DNA from: an uncultured Opitutaceae bacterium
GTDB lineage: Bacteria; Verrucomicrobiota; Verrucomicrobiia; Opitutales; Opitutaceae
Assembly: GCA_903862935.1 (NCBI GenBank)
Contig: CAIOZY010000013.1
Span: 62,001-126,000, forward strand
Length of the DNA stretch: 64,000 bases
Reading direction: 5' to 3'
Shown here in pieces: positions 17,995 to 27,948 of this stretch. A program made the position numbers and the translations under genes. Under the pieces are notes generated by a model. The model did no database searches. It saw nothing but the letters and a program-made list of their open reading frames with translations, and was not told the DNA's origin. Within the stretch, counting starts at the first letter, position 1, and each line of letters begins with the position of its first letter.

Positions 17995-19689
17995 CTAGAT
18001 GCGGAAGATCGCGCCCAGGCGCTTGCCCAACAGCAGCGTCATCCCGACGATCGTCACCCCGAGAAACGCCATCGCCCAAACGCCCAGTGCGCTCGCGATG
18101 AACTTGCCGTCGCCAAGCAGCTGGAACAGCTCCAGGATCGCCTTGGTGATCGGGTAGTAGAGCTGCTTTTGCGCCAGGATCAGCGAGTCGCTGACCTCGA
18201 GCATCGCGAAGGCGAAGGCCAGCAGTCCCCCGGCGATCAGGTTGGCCGAGATCAGGGGCAGGGTGATCTTAATCAGAGCCTTCAGCGGCGGGCTGCCCAG
18301 GTTCTGCGCCGCCTCCTCGAGGGTCTCACTCGTTTGCTGGAAGCCGGACACGGCCGAGCGCACCACGTAGGAGAGCCTCCGCACGGAGTAGGCGACGATC
18401 AGTAGCACAGTCGGGTTGCGCACCGGGTTGATGAACGCAAAGAAGCGGCCCTCCTGGGCCATGGCCAGGTACCCGAACGCCAGGACCAGGCCGGGCACCG
18501 CAAGCGGGAGCATCGACAGGACATCCAGCAGCTGCCGTCCGACGATCCGCGTGCGGACGACGACGTAGGCGATGGCGACTCCGAGCACGAGGTCGACCAG
18601 GGTCGACAGGCTCGCAAACTTCAGGCTGTTGGCGATCGCCGGCACGGTGAGCTGATGGCTGAGGGCAGCCCTGAAGTTGTCGGCCGTCCAGTGCTGGGGA
18701 AGGACGGTGGCGTACCAGTCCCTTGAGCAGGCTACGAGGATAACGCCCAGGTGGGGAAGGACCGCGCACAGGGTGATTCCGGTGAACAGCGCCGTGCACA
18801 GCCAGGCCCGGGCACGGGGCAGCTCGCGTGCCCCGTCGCTCCCGGTGGACTTGTTCGTGACCACAAGGTGGCTGCGGCCGAAAAGGCCCTTGCCCAGACC
18901 GTAGAGCAGCACGGAGACGGCCAGCATGACCGCCACCAGGGTGTAGGGAAACGGGTTGGCTCCGATGTCTTGCAGCCCGTAGTAGATCTGGACGCTGGTC
19001 ACCTTGGCGTAGTCGAAGATCAGCGGGGTTCCGAGATCGGTGAAGGCCCAGATGAAGACAAGGGTGCCTCCGGCGAAAAGCCCCGACTTGATCAGCGGCA
19101 GGGTGATCTTCCAGAAGCGCCTCAGGCCCGTGCAGCCCAGGTTCTGCGCCGCTTCCTCCATTGCCGGGTCTATGTTCGCAAGGCCCGCCACGGCGTTCAG
19201 GTAGATCAGGGGGTAGAGCGAGAAGCCGTCGACGATGGCGACCCCCCAGAACTGGTCGGCCGCGATCCAGTCGAAGGTCCATCCGGGCGGGTGGAGCCCC
19301 AGGGCGATCAGCAGCGCGTTCAGCGCCCCGTACTGGCCGAAGATCTGCCGGATCCCGATGGCCCCGACGAAAGGGGGTAGGATCATCGGCACGAGGATCA
19401 GAGACCCGAAGAGGGTCTTACCGGGAAAGCGGAAGCGATCAGCGACGAAGGCAAGCGGCAGGGCAATCGCCATGGCCAGGGCCGTTGTCGCACAGGCCAG
19501 AAGGAAGGAGTTGCGCAGGCCCTCGAGGTAGGTCGGGTCCGCCAGCAGCGCCACCAGGTAGGCGAATGTCGGCTTGCCGTCAGCGTCCAAGAAGCCGCCC
19601 TTGATGATCTGCAGGATCGGCCACACGAAGAATGCTGCGAAAAATGCGAGCGTCAGTCCGAAGACCAGACGCGCGAACGGCTTTGACAT
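17995..19689 (-). CDS. ABC transporter permease, ferric-type (two fused permease domains)
   Basis: 564 residues with about twelve transmembrane segments. Two copies of the ATPase-contacting EAA loop (EEAAQNLGCTGLRRFWKITLPL and EEAAQNLGSPPLKALIKITLPL) show it is an FbpB-like fusion of two permease units. This form matches the FbpC-type ATPase at 8240 and the FbpA-type binding protein at 9338, and no other ATPase or binding protein is next to it. I infer that the three make one importer split across about 7 kb. The substrate is unproved; iron is the family default. Confidence 0.9.
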   Translation of the reverse strand: MSKPFARLVFGLTLAFFAAFFVWPILQIIKGGFLDADGKPTFAYLVALLADPTYLEGLRNSFLLACATTALAMAIALPLAFVADRFRFPGKTLFGSLILVPMILPPFVGAIGIRQIFGQYGALNALLIALGLHPPGWTFDWIAADQFWGVAIVDGFSLYPLIYLNAVAGLANIDPAMEEAAQNLGCTGLRRFWKITLPLIKSGLFAGGTLVFIWAFTDLGTPLIFDYAKVTSVQIYYGLQDIGANPFPYTLVAVMLAVSVLLYGLGKGLFGRSHLVVTNKSTGSDGARELPRARAWLCTALFTGITLCAVLPHLGVILVACSRDWYATVLPQHWTADNFRAALSHQLTVPAIANSLKFASLSTLVDLVLGVAIAYVVVRTRIVGRQLLDVLSMLPLAVPGLVLAFGYLAMAQEGRFFAFINPVRNPTVLLIVAYSVRRLSYVVRSAVSGFQQTSETLEEAAQNLGSPPLKALIKITLPLISANLIAGGLLAFAFAMLEVSDSLILAQKQLYYPITKAILELFQLLGDGKFIASALGVWAMAFLGVTIVGMTLLLGKRLGAIFRI

Positions 19690-19774
19690 CGGGGCACAAT
19701 CAAGGCGCTCAAACGGTTGCGCTCAACGCGAAACTGCTGTTGGATCCCGGGTAGGCTATCCGCACCCCAACCCC

Positions 19775-20209
19775 ATGTACCGCCACATCCTCGTCGCCTT
19801 GGAGAACAGTTCCGCGGACGAGTCCCTCGTGCCGCACGTCACCGAACTTGCGAAGACCTGTGGGGCTGCGCTGCTGCTCGTCCACGTGGCCGACGGATGG
19901 GCGGCGCGGCACTTCGACGACCTGAAGCTTGCGGAGTCGGCTGAGATGAAGGCGGACCGAGCCTATCTCGACGGGCTCGCCGCGAAGATCCGGGCCTCGG
20001 GCCTCGGGGTGGAGGTGGAGCTGGCCCTGGGAAACCCGCCGACGGAAATCGTGCGCACCGCGGAGTCGCGGGGATGCGACCTGATCGCCATGGCCTCGCA
20101 CGGCCACAAGCTGATCGGCGACGTCTTTCTAGGCAGCACGATCGACCGGGTGCGGCACAACACCGCGATCCCGATCCTGGTCGTGCGCGGCCGACTGCGC
20201 GCGGGCTAG
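19775..20209 (+). CDS. Universal stress protein UspA family
   Basis: 144 residues from ATG 19775. A single Usp domain: [13 protein letters not shown] strand, [18 protein letters not shown] and the nucleotide-loop remnant [15 protein letters not shown] followed by IPILVVR. The GS pair of the ATP-binding pattern is present, so it may bind ATP. Its TAG stop overlaps the rpmA stop in a CTAG. It diverges from the permease gene across 85 bases. Confidence 0.9.
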   Translation: MYRHILVALENSSADESLVPHVTELAKTCGAALLLVHVADGWAARHFDDLKLAESAEMKADRAYLDGLAAKIRASGLGVEVELALGNPPTEIVRTAESRGCDLIAMASHGHKLIGDVFLGSTIDRVRHNTAIPILVVRGRLRAG

Positions 20210-20445
20210 ACGACCGACACGGTGCGGTGCACCTTGTCGAATTGGACCACGCCCTGCTTCAACGCGAAGAGCGTCCAGTCCCGGCCGACTCCGACATTGG
20301 TACCCGGGTGAAGTTTGGTTCCGCGCTGCCTGACAATGATGCCTCCGGCTAGGACTGCTTGTCCCCCGAAAAGCTTGATGCCGAGGCGCTTGGATTGGCT
20401 CTCGCGACCGTTCGTTGATGTTCCCTGACCCTTCTTGTGCGCCAT
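20206..20445 (-). CDS. rpmA: 50S ribosomal protein L27 (bL27)
   Basis: 79 residues. [16 protein letters not shown] start, [22 protein letters not shown] core and [10 protein letters not shown] are diagnostic. The N-terminal tail reaches the peptidyl-transferase centre in the ribosome. It has the Gram-negative type of N-terminus that needs no protease removal. It lies 13 bases after rplU, forming the usual rplU-rpmA pair. Confidence 0.98.
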   Translation of the reverse strand: MAHKKGQGTSTNGRESQSKRLGIKLFGGQAVLAGGIIVRQRGTKLHPGTNVGVGRDWTLFALKQGVVQFDKVHRTVSVV

Positions 20446-20458
20446 GGCGATTGTCTCC

Positions 20459-20773
20459 TTAAAGCTTTATTGATTCGATCTTTATGACTGATAGATCCTG
20501 ACGGTGACCCTGCTTGCGCTCGTATCCCTTGCGTTTCCTCTTCTTGAAGACGACGACCTTGTCGCCGCGCTTGTTTTCGAGAATCCGCGCCGAAACCGAG
20601 GCGCCTGCCAGCATAGGGCGGCCGACCTTGAAGTTCTCGCCCTCTCCGGCCGCGAGAACCTGCGTGATCTCGACCGTCGCGCCTTTTTCCGTGTTCGGAT
20701 AGCGATCCACGACGAGGATGTCCCCCTCGGAAACCGTGAACTGCTGGCCCTGGGTCTTGATGGTGGCTTTCAT
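20459..20773 (-). CDS. rplU: 50S ribosomal protein L21 (bL21)
   Basis: 104 residues. [18 protein letters not shown] at the start, [15 protein letters not shown] in the middle and the basic [24 protein letters not shown] tail are typical of bL21. It pairs with rpmA downstream. The MFS gene upstream ends 46 bases away, so a promoter may lie in that gap or within the MFS gene. Confidence 0.98.
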   Translation of the reverse strand: MKATIKTQGQQFTVSEGDILVVDRYPNTEKGATVEITQVLAAGEGENFKVGRPMLAGASVSARILENKRGDKVVVFKKRKRKGYERKQGHRQDLSVIKIESIKL

Positions 20774-20819
20774 AAAAAAGGGTTAGTTGAGCAGTGGGCC
20801 CCGGGGCAAGGCAAGGAAT

Positions 20820-22265
20820 TTATTTGCGTTCGCTCGAATCCCGGTTCGGCCGGGCGGCCGTTCCCGTGGGCTGAGGCTTGAGAAACAGGTAACTGATGAG
20901 AAAGTCCAGCCCGAGCACGCCGCTCAGGGTACGGATATTGCGCATCGCCCCGACGACGACCGAAAGGGGGCTGGCGGCCGGCTCCCGAACGCGCAATAGC
21001 AGCACCAGACCCGCCAGGGAGAGGACCGGCTGCACCAGAAAGCAGGCGTGGTAGACGGCCAGGCCGTCGTTTGTCCGGGCGAGCGCCCACTCGAGCAGGT
21101 AGCCGCCCGCAATCGGGGCCGCTGCCGCGAAGATCGAGGTGATCGCCAGGTTGAAGCCGATCGCCAGGTTCTTGGCCTCCAGGGGAATGAGCCTCAGAAG
21201 GATTGTGAACTGGCCCAGGACGAACCCGGCCCCGGTCGCCCCGGACCAAAGCCACAGAACGAACAGGACAGCCCGATTTTCCGGGACGAGGAAGCACCAG
21301 AAAAAATTAGAGAGCTGCCAGAAGATCAGCGATACCACCATGACCGGCTTGTTCCCGTAGCGGTCGAGCAACTGGCCCCAGACCGGAAGGGACAGGGCGC
21401 CGCCGAGCTGGGCCAGGGTCGCCGTGAGGCCGACCTCGAAGGCCGACATGCCCATCTGGTCAAACATGAACACCTGGTAGAACGGACCGAAACAGTTAGC
21501 CGCGAAAAACCACACGCAGCCGAAGCCGACAAACAGCAGAAACGAGTGCGAGCGCATCAGGACGGCGAACTTGTCGGCCAAGGTCAGGTCCGAATCGGGC
21601 TCCGGCCGGCGGATCGGGGACGGGTTGATGCGCATGCAGCGAAGCGACACGGCGCGCATGAGCACGGCGCCGGCGATGATCGCCTGCAGCGCGAGGATCG
21701 CGTACTGCCAATGGCCCAGGACCCATCCGGCGACGAGCAGGAAGCTCAGGGCCGAAAACTGGACCAGGCGGTTGCGCCGGCCGAAGAACTTTCCCCGGAG
21801 CCGGGCCGGCACCCACTCCTGGGTCCAGGAGTTCCAGGCAACGGCGTTGAGTGCACCGAACAGGCTCGACACGAGGAACCAAGCCAAGAGCCAGCGGCCC
21901 GCGCGCAGCGGGTCGGACTGGGGGAACCACGGTAGGATGACGGCCAGGACGACCCAGCTCGCCAGATGCGCTGCAGCCGACAGGAAGGTCAGCGCCTTCG
22001 ACGGGCGCCACTGCGCGAGGGCGGGCATGGCGAACAGCTGCAGGAAGTTCGCGATGAAGGGCAGCGCCATGAACAACCCGATCGTGGAACTGGGCAGGTG
22101 GAAGGCCTGGCTGACAAGCGCGATCAAAAATACGTTCGACGGCAGGGAGATCGTGCCGATCGGCACCGAGAAGATCCCGTCGAGCGTGCTCAGGACGAAG
22201 CTGCGCATCAGGTCCTGTTTCCTGGCGGCGGCTGGCGTGGGCTGGCTCGGGGGGGGCTCGACCAT
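20820..22265 (-). CDS. Major facilitator superfamily transporter
   Basis: 481 residues with about twelve hydrophobic segments in two halves and a hydrophilic loop near residues 215-235. The loop-2/3 region reads like MFS permeases (PALAQWRPSKAL) and the second half carries WGQLLDRYGNKPVM, the repeated MFS loop motif. There is no clue to the substrate. The protein faces no related enzyme genes; rplU lies downstream. Confidence 0.85.
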   Translation of the reverse strand: MVEPPPSQPTPAAARKQDLMRSFVLSTLDGIFSVPIGTISLPSNVFLIALVSQAFHLPSSTIGLFMALPFIANFLQLFAMPALAQWRPSKALTFLSAAAHLASWVVLAVILPWFPQSDPLRAGRWLLAWFLVSSLFGALNAVAWNSWTQEWVPARLRGKFFGRRNRLVQFSALSFLLVAGWVLGHWQYAILALQAIIAGAVLMRAVSLRCMRINPSPIRRPEPDSDLTLADKFAVLMRSHSFLLFVGFGCVWFFAANCFGPFYQVFMFDQMGMSAFEVGLTATLAQLGGALSLPVWGQLLDRYGNKPVMVVSLIFWQLSNFFWCFLVPENRAVLFVLWLWSGATGAGFVLGQFTILLRLIPLEAKNLAIGFNLAITSIFAAAAPIAGGYLLEWALARTNDGLAVYHACFLVQPVLSLAGLVLLLRVREPAASPLSVVVGAMRNIRTLSGVLGLDFLISYLFLKPQPTGTAARPNRDSSERK

Positions 22266-22418
22266 GAAACTTAAATTTTCAGCGCCCCGTGGGCCATTGA
22301 CAATGAAACTCCTGAGGCGCTCGGGTGCAGCGCTGGGGTTTCACTGGGGCGTTTCCCGGGAAGGGCGGAGGCGGCACGAACTGGCAGGGTGATGGGGCGC
22401 CGCGATTTGCTGGCCTGG

Positions 22419-22745
22419 TTACAGTCCTCCATGGAACCGTCCAAAGGATTGAGCCAGGATCAGCGAAAAGAGCACAAAACCCGTACCTGCGACAACGACG
22501 TGCCAGCTGTTGCGTAGCTCGAATTTTCCGACCCGGCACAAAAGTAAGTAGGCGACTGCAAGATTGAAGAGGCCCCAAAGGACATTGATCGTTGCGGAGG
22601 ACAAGCCCTGCCCGGGTGGGCTCGCAAAGGGGCTTTGGAAGGGATGGCCCGAAATCCCGTTGCCGAGATGGGGGAGCGCGTTTGCGAGGAAGGCTCCTCC
22701 GAGGAAGTAGGCAAGGTAGTGGTACCAGCGCATGATAATCTCCAT
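22419..22745 (-). CDS. Small conserved-looking membrane protein of unknown function
   Basis: 108 residues (104 if ATG 22733 is used). Three hydrophobic segments: HYLAYFLGGAFLANALPH, TINVLWGLFNLAVAYLLLC and WHVVVAGTGFVLFSLILAQ. The loop GNGISGHPFQSPFASPPGQGLSS between the first two looks like a conserved family signature that I recall from unnamed proteins in other Gram-negative bacteria. I do not know its function. It stands alone between the MFS transporter and the DNA glycosylase. Confidence 0.65.
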   Translation of the reverse strand: MEIIMRWYHYLAYFLGGAFLANALPHLGNGISGHPFQSPFASPPGQGLSSATINVLWGLFNLAVAYLLLCRVGKFELRNSWHVVVAGTGFVLFSLILAQSFGRFHGGL

Positions 22746-22756
22746 TTAGGTTCCTT

Positions 22757-22801
22757 TGCCGCGGCAGTCACCTCAAAACCAAGCCGCGGCACCCCCCCCC
22801 C
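22757..22801. repeat. Inverted repeat followed by a ten-C tract
   Basis: TGCCGCGGC (22757-22765) and GCCGCGGCA (22783-22791) form a 9-bp stem with a 17-base loop, next to a run of ten C (22792-22801). It lies between the stop of the glycosylase gene and the start of the small membrane protein, so it may end glycosylase transcription on the minus strand, but it lacks a T run. Confidence 0.5.
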
Positions 22802-22922
22802 AACTGTGCTCTTTTCGGAGCGCCTGCGCGCCGGGTTTACCGGGTAGAAAACCCCGGGGCCGTGCTCAACCTAGCAGGCGGGAATCTTGGGGGCGAGAAA
22901 CGGCGCTGCCTTCAACCGAGTG

Positions 22923-23513
22923 CTAGGGCGCTTTTGCGCCGCGTGCCTTCGCCTCGGAGCGCGGGCGCCACCGTTCGCCCTTCCCAGCCACGAATCGGTA
23001 GGCCTTCTTCGACCAGACCGGGCCTGCATAGGCGACCCCGATGCGCGGCGTAGCGGCTATCTTGGGCCTGGGTGCGTCAGCCTTGGGCGGCTCAACCCAG
23101 AGCCCGTTTTGGCGGGAGAGCGTCGTTCCATTTAGGTCGCCTGCGATGCCCAGCGCCTTGGTGAGCTTCCCCGGCCCGTCGTAGAGGGTCTTGCCGTCGG
23201 ACGACTCGGCTCCCCTCAGGAGCACAGCGGCGGGATAGCCGGCTGGTCCGGTGACGACATTGAGCATCCAATGCATCCCGTATACAAAATACACGTAGAT
23301 GTGGCCTGCCTCGCGGAACATGATCTGGTTGCGCTGAGTCAGCCCGCGCGCCGCGTGCGACGCCAGGTCGTCGAATCCGTCGTAGGCCTCGGCCTCGGTC
23401 ACCCGGAAGCGCCGGATCTTGCCGCCGCGCCTGACGACAAGATAGCAGCCGATCAAGTCGCGGGCGACCTTGGGGGCCGGCCGGTTGAAGAAGGCCTTGG
23501 GGAGGGTGTTCAC
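22923..23513 (-). CDS. DNA-3-methyladenine glycosylase (AAG/MPG family)
   Basis: 196 residues, GTG start. Removes alkylated purines in base-excision repair. The family pattern is present: VARDLIGCYLVVR, the catalytic Glu region VTEAEAYDGFDDLASHA, the intercalating-loop region AGHIYVYFVYGMHWMLNVV and the substrate loop DGPGKLTKALGI. The C-terminus is Lys/Arg-rich. It lies 101 bases after the DUF3108 gene on the same strand. Confidence 0.93.
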   Translation of the reverse strand: MNTLPKAFFNRPAPKVARDLIGCYLVVRRGGKIRRFRVTEAEAYDGFDDLASHAARGLTQRNQIMFREAGHIYVYFVYGMHWMLNVVTGPAGYPAAVLLRGAESSDGKTLYDGPGKLTKALGIAGDLNGTTLSRQNGLWVEPPKADAPRPKIAATPRIGVAYAGPVWSKKAYRFVAGKGERWRPRSEAKARGAKAP

Positions 23514-23614
23514 ACCGGGTGAGGAACGGAGTTCATCTCGATCGGGCGCTCAGCGCAGCACCTTTTGCGGAGGGAGCGGAGCCGCGCGGCCTTGAGCGCG
23601 GGCGCCGAGGCAGC

Positions 23615-24382
23615 TCACTTGGCTTCCACCGGAGGGCGGTAGGCCGAGAGCGTGGCCACACCGGAGCCGAACTTGAACTGCACGTGGAAGCGAACGGGCA
23701 GGCGCCGGGCGTCCTGGGCCACCCAGACCCGGACTGTCGATCCGCGCTTGAACATGCCCTTCGGCGGGGTCTTCTCCATGCGGGGCTCCAGGACGAGCGT
23801 GTTGAAGGTACCCAGGGGCGTGTCCACGGACTCGTAGCCGGTGGCATGCACGGTGAGCTGGTAAAACTCGTCCTCGAATAGCACCAGGGCATCTCGGGCC
23901 TGCCCGGGCTTGAGGTCCCAGGTCCGCGCGTGGAGCAGGCAGGTGATCAGGTCCGTCGGGTACCCCGGGGGCATCGGCAGGTTCCGGGGCGGGGAGGAGG
24001 CCTCCGTGTAGACGGCCCGGGAATTGGGGTAGTCGAAGGCGACGGTGTGGGACTGGTACTTGGTCCGGGTCGTGCTCGTCTCGGAAAGCCACAGCAGCCG
24101 CTCGCTCTCCTTGTCGAAAAGCGACTCGGCGTTCGCCTCGAAGGGCAGGATCAGGTGGGCGAGCCCCCGGGTCGCCGTCCTCGTCACGACCCGCAACATC
24201 GGCTTGCCCGCGGGTCCGAGCACGTCGCCCGCGTTCACGGTGATGGAGCCGACCCCCGGAAGGACGGCCCAGGAGACGTGGTAGGTGAGCGACTCCTCGT
24301 TGCCCAGGCCGAGGTCCGGATTGGCCCGGGCGAGCACGGGGCTGGCCAGGACGGCGGCGAGGAGAAGCTTCCGGAGGGACAT
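23615..24382 (-). CDS. DUF3108 secreted protein
   Basis: 255 residues from ATG 24382. Signal peptide at 1-19 (LRKLLLAAVLASPVLARA). The mature part fits the DUF3108 pattern: LTYHVSWAVLPGVGSITV, then SLFDKESERLLWLSETS, LPMPPGYPTDLITCLLHARTWDL, GYESVDTPLGTFNTLVLEP and a final VRVWVAQDARRLPVRFHVQF. The function of this periplasmic beta-rich family is unknown. An upstream ATG at 24625 would overlap uvrA and is rejected. Confidence 0.85.
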   Translation of the reverse strand: MSLRKLLLAAVLASPVLARANPDLGLGNEESLTYHVSWAVLPGVGSITVNAGDVLGPAGKPMLRVVTRTATRGLAHLILPFEANAESLFDKESERLLWLSETSTTRTKYQSHTVAFDYPNSRAVYTEASSPPRNLPMPPGYPTDLITCLLHARTWDLKPGQARDALVLFEDEFYQLTVHATGYESVDTPLGTFNTLVLEPRMEKTPPKGMFKRGSTVRVWVAQDARRLPVRFHVQFKFGSGVATLSAYRPPVEAK

Positions 24383-24485
24383 GGGCCAGCGACGCTGGCC
24401 TCCCCAGACCCGGGTCGTCAAGGCGAGACCGGGCTCGCTTCCTCCTTTCATGCCGGGGGATTTCGGATAGATTGCCGGTTCGAAC

Positions 24486-27365
24486 ATGGAGGCTGTGACC
24501 CACATCCACATCAAAGGTGCCCGGGAGCACAACCTGAAGAACCTCGAACTGAAGATTCCTCGGGGAAAACTCGTTGCGATCACCGGGCCCAGCGGCTCTG
24601 GCAAGTCCTCGCTCGCCTTCGACACCCTCTACGCCGAGGGCTACCGCAAGTACATGGAGAGCCTGTCCACGCAGGCGCGGCAGGTGCTCGACCAGCTCCG
24701 GCGGCCCGACGTGGATTTCATTCACGGCCTCTCCCCGGTCCTGGCGATCGAGCAGAGGACCGGGGGTAGTTCCCCGCGCAGCACGATTGCGACCGTGACC
24801 GAGATCGCCGACTACGCCCGTCTTCTCTGGGCCCTGGCCGGGGAGGCGCACTGTCCGAAGGACGGCGGGCGCGTTGTGCGGCGCTCGCTCGATGAGAATG
24901 TCAAGCGGGTTCTGGCCGAGTGCGCGGGCGAGCGCGTGCAGCTGCTCGCCCCGTTCATGCGAGCCAAACCCAGCGTCCTGCGCGACGAGCTCCCCCGCCT
25001 GCGCCAGAGGGGGTTCCAGCGGGTGAGAATCGCCGGAACAGTGCGAAATCTCGACGAGCCCCAGCTCGTTCCCACCGGCACGCGAGAGTTGGAGGTCGAA
25101 ATCGTCGTGGACCGCTTGGTGGCGGAAGCCGCCCAGAGGGCGCGCCTGGCCGACTCGCTGGAACTGTCTTTCCGCGAGGGCCGAGACCGGGCGATCGTCC
25201 TGTCGCAATCGGCCGCGGACGGGCCGTGGAGGGAGTTGCGCCTGAGTCAATCGCTCGCCTGCGAGGTCTGCGGGGACACCTTCGATCGGCTGACCCCGCG
25301 GCACTTTTCCTTCAACCACACCGAAGGCGCCTGCCCCAGCTGCGGCGGGCTCGGCCGGCAGCTGCGCTTCGCCCCTGAGCTTCTCGTTCCCGATCCTGCA
25401 AAGTCCATCCGCCAAGGCGCCCTGAAGGCCTGGCGAATCGGCGGGAAAAACCTCATCATTAAGCACAACGCCCTCCTTAAGCAGCTGGCCGAGCAGCTGC
25501 CCTTCGACGCAGACCGGCCGTGGGGGGATCTCCCCGAGGAGACCCGCAAGATTGTGCTCCACGGGGCAGGGGAGCGGTTGTTTGCTTTCAAGCTGCGCCG
25601 GATGAGGGAGCCGAAGGCGCAGCCCTTCGACGGGATGATCGCCGACCTCGAGTCGAGTTTCCACAAGACTGACAGCGACGGGTTCCGGGCCCGCCTCACC
25701 ACATTCATGATCAGCGGGGAGTGCCCCGAGTGCCGCGGGACGCGCCTGAACGCGCGGAGCGGGGCCGTTGTCGTCGCGCGGGGGCCTGGCGGCGGGGCCC
25801 CGCTGAGCTACCCCGAATTCATGGCCCTGGACGTCTCCTCGGCCCTCGTCGCCTCCCGCGGATTCGCAACCGCCTGCGGGCAGAACCCGGCGCTCCGGGA
25901 TGTCCTAGCCGGGATCGAGCAGCGCCTGCACTTCCTCGTGGAGACCGGGCTCGGCTACCTGACGCTCGACCGCGATTACGCGACCGTGTCCGGGGGGGAG
26001 GCCCAGCGGATCCGCTTGGCGACCCAGCTCGGAATGGGACTGACCGGGGTCATCTACGTCCTGGACGAACCGAGCATCGGGTTGCACCCGCACGACAACG
26101 GCCGGCTGCTCTCCCAGCTTGCTGCGCTGCGGGACCGCGGCAACACGGTGGTGGTCGTCGAGCACGACGAGGAGACCCTGCGGGTGGCCGACGAGGTGAT
26201 CGAATTGGGGCCAGGAGCCGGGACGGAGGGCGGCGAGATCCTCTTTCAGGGCACGCCGGCCGCCTGCGCCCGGCAGCCCGCCTCCGCCTCGAGGACGGGC
26301 CCGTATCTGGCCCGCAAGGCGAGCGTCGCAAAGGACGCGGCGACAAAGGTGCCGGACGGCGCGTGGCTCACGGTGCGGGAGGCCCGCGAGCACAACCTGA
26401 AGGGAATCGACGTTAAGTTTCCGGTGGGGCTGCTCACGTGCGTGACGGGGGTGTCGGGGTCGGGCAAGAGCACCCTGGTTAACGACGTCCTGGCCGCCGA
26501 GGCCGCGCGTCGGCTCAACGGGGCGAAGGTCATCCCCGGCCGGCACAGGCACATTGAGAACCTGGACTTCTTCGAGAAGCTGGTCCGGGTGGACCAGGAG
26601 CCGATCGGCCGCAGCCCACGGTCCAACCCGGCGACCTTCGTTGGCCTGCTCGACCACCTGCGCGACCTCTACGCACGGGTCCCGCTGGCGAAGGTGCGCG
26701 GCTACAAGGCGAGCCGCTTCTCCTTCAATGTCCGGGGCGGCCGGTGCGAGCGCTGCCAGGGCGACGGGGTCATCAAGCTCGACATGCAGTTCATGGCGGA
26801 CGCCTACGCTCCGTGCCCCGGATGCGCGGGGCGGCGCTTCAACCGCGAGACCCTGGAGATCCTCTTCCACGGCAAGTCGATCGCCGACGTTCTCGCGCTG
26901 ACGGTGCGCGAGGCGATCCAGCTGTTCCGGAATATCCCGAAGGTTATGGACAAGCTGGCCACCCTGGACGCCGTGGGGCTGGGTTACCTCGCGCTCGGGC
27001 AGCCGGCGACGACCCTGTCCGGAGGCGAGGCCCAGCGGCTGAAGCTCTCCCTGGAACTCAGCCGCAAGCAGCACGGCGCCACCCTCTACGTCCTGGACGA
27101 GCCCACGACCGGGCTGCACTGGGTCGACATCCAGAGGCTGATGGACCTGCTCTTCCAGCTGCGAGACGCGGGCAACACCGTGATCGTCATCGAGCACAAC
27201 CTGAGCGTGGTGAACCTGGCCGACTGGATTATCGATCTGGGCCCCGGAGGCGGGGCTGAGGGAGGGGGCCTGGTGTACGCCGGACCCAGGGAGGGAGTCG
27301 AGCAGGCGGCCGACTCGATGACCGGGCAGGCCCTCGCTGCCTGGAGGGCGGAGCCCCCACTATAG
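24486..27365 (+). CDS. uvrA: Excinuclease ABC subunit UvrA
   Basis: 959 residues, close to the usual 940. Damage-recognition ATPase of nucleotide-excision repair. Two ABC ATPase units: Walker A GPSGSGKS (34-41) and GVSGSGKS (655-662), signatures [12 protein letters not shown] and [12 protein letters not shown], and Walker [12 protein letters not shown] and [11 protein letters not shown]. Zinc-binding CxxC pairs occur near 259-290 (CEVC, CPSC) and 755-780 (CERC, CPGC). The UvrB-binding insert is recognisable around 130-240. ATG 24486 is preceded by 103 bases shared with the divergent DUF3108 gene. Confidence 0.97.
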   Translation: MEAVTHIHIKGAREHNLKNLELKIPRGKLVAITGPSGSGKSSLAFDTLYAEGYRKYMESLSTQARQVLDQLRRPDVDFIHGLSPVLAIEQRTGGSSPRSTIATVTEIADYARLLWALAGEAHCPKDGGRVVRRSLDENVKRVLAECAGERVQLLAPFMRAKPSVLRDELPRLRQRGFQRVRIAGTVRNLDEPQLVPTGTRELEVEIVVDRLVAEAAQRARLADSLELSFREGRDRAIVLSQSAADGPWRELRLSQSLACEVCGDTFDRLTPRHFSFNHTEGACPSCGGLGRQLRFAPELLVPDPAKSIRQGALKAWRIGGKNLIIKHNALLKQLAEQLPFDADRPWGDLPEETRKIVLHGAGERLFAFKLRRMREPKAQPFDGMIADLESSFHKTDSDGFRARLTTFMISGECPECRGTRLNARSGAVVVARGPGGGAPLSYPEFMALDVSSALVASRGFATACGQNPALRDVLAGIEQRLHFLVETGLGYLTLDRDYATVSGGEAQRIRLATQLGMGLTGVIYVLDEPSIGLHPHDNGRLLSQLAALRDRGNTVVVVEHDEETLRVADEVIELGPGAGTEGGEILFQGTPAACARQPASASRTGPYLARKASVAKDAATKVPDGAWLTVREAREHNLKGIDVKFPVGLLTCVTGVSGSGKSTLVNDVLAAEAARRLNGAKVIPGRHRHIENLDFFEKLVRVDQEPIGRSPRSNPATFVGLLDHLRDLYARVPLAKVRGYKASRFSFNVRGGRCERCQGDGVIKLDMQFMADAYAPCPGCAGRRFNRETLEILFHGKSIADVLALTVREAIQLFRNIPKVMDKLATLDAVGLGYLALGQPATTLSGGEAQRLKLSLELSRKQHGATLYVLDEPTTGLHWVDIQRLMDLLFQLRDAGNTVIVIEHNLSVVNLADWIIDLGPGGGAEGGGLVYAGPREGVEQAADSMTGQALAAWRAEPPL

Positions 27366-27389
27366 CGCTGCATGCTGATTGTGAAACGG

Positions 27390-27413
27390 TTCCGCTTCGA
27401 AACGGAAACTTTT
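27390..27413 (+). terminator. Possible terminator after uvrA
   Basis: A 5-bp stem TTCCG/CGGAA with an 8-base loop, followed by ACTTTT, lies 25 bases after the uvrA stop. The stem is short for such GC-rich DNA, so this is a weak call. Confidence 0.35.
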
Positions 27414-27495
27414 CGAGCCGCTTGCCGATTGGCCTCGCACCTGCTTTACTGGGAGCTTACCGGAGACACTGCCAACCGGTCCACACACGAACGCC

Positions 27496-27948
27496 ATGAA
27501 GAAAACGACTAAGAAGACACCGTCGCCCGCCCCAGCGACACGAAGGGCCTCAGCGCCCACAACTGCGCCCAAGGCGGCACCTGCCGCCCCAAAAGCCAGC
27601 CGGTCCGGGGCGACGCTCGCCCCCGCGGCAAGCCCGAAGGCGCTCTCGACGGGGCCCATTCTGGGTCTTGGATCTCAGGTGGCCCCTCCGCGGCCCCGCA
27701 CGGTGATCAACGCCCGGACCGATGTCGGCTTTGGTAACACCCTGTTTATCCGCGGCGACGGCCCCGGGTTGAATTGGGAGAAGGGCGCCCGGCTTGACTG
27801 CATTGCGAGCGACCACTGGAAGATCGAACTCGAGGCGGGCAGCCGGCCCGTCGTGTTCAAGCTTCTGATCAACGACGAGCAGTGGAACAGCGGACCGGAC
27901 TACACGGCCGATGTCAGCTCCACGGTCACGGTCCATCCCGAGTTCTAA
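27496..27948 (+). CDS. Starch-binding-like domain (CBM20/CBM48 type) protein with basic tail
   Basis: 150 residues, no signal peptide. The first 65 residues are rich in Lys, Ala, Pro and Thr (MKKTTKKTPSPAPATRR, KAAPAAPKASRSG), like a histone-H1 tail, and must be unstructured. Residues 70-150 form a beta-sandwich pattern with the carbohydrate-binding look of CBM20/CBM48: LFIRGDGPGLNWEKGARL, DHWKIELE and FKLLINDEQWNSGPDYTADV. A glycogen- or glucan-binding or regulatory role in the cytoplasm is inferred. The stop overlaps that of the convergent acyltransferase gene. Confidence 0.75.
   Translation: MKKTTKKTPSPAPATRRASAPTTAPKAAPAAPKASRSGATLAPAASPKALSTGPILGLGSQVAPPRPRTVINARTDVGFGNTLFIRGDGPGLNWEKGARLDCIASDHWKIELEAGSRPVVFKLLINDEQWNSGPDYTADVSSTVTVHPEF

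Noticed and set aside
23550-25664. 704-residue minus-strand frame over uvrA and the DUF3108 gene
   Set aside because: It is antisense to uvrA and in another frame over the DUF3108 gene; it contains no recognisable domain.
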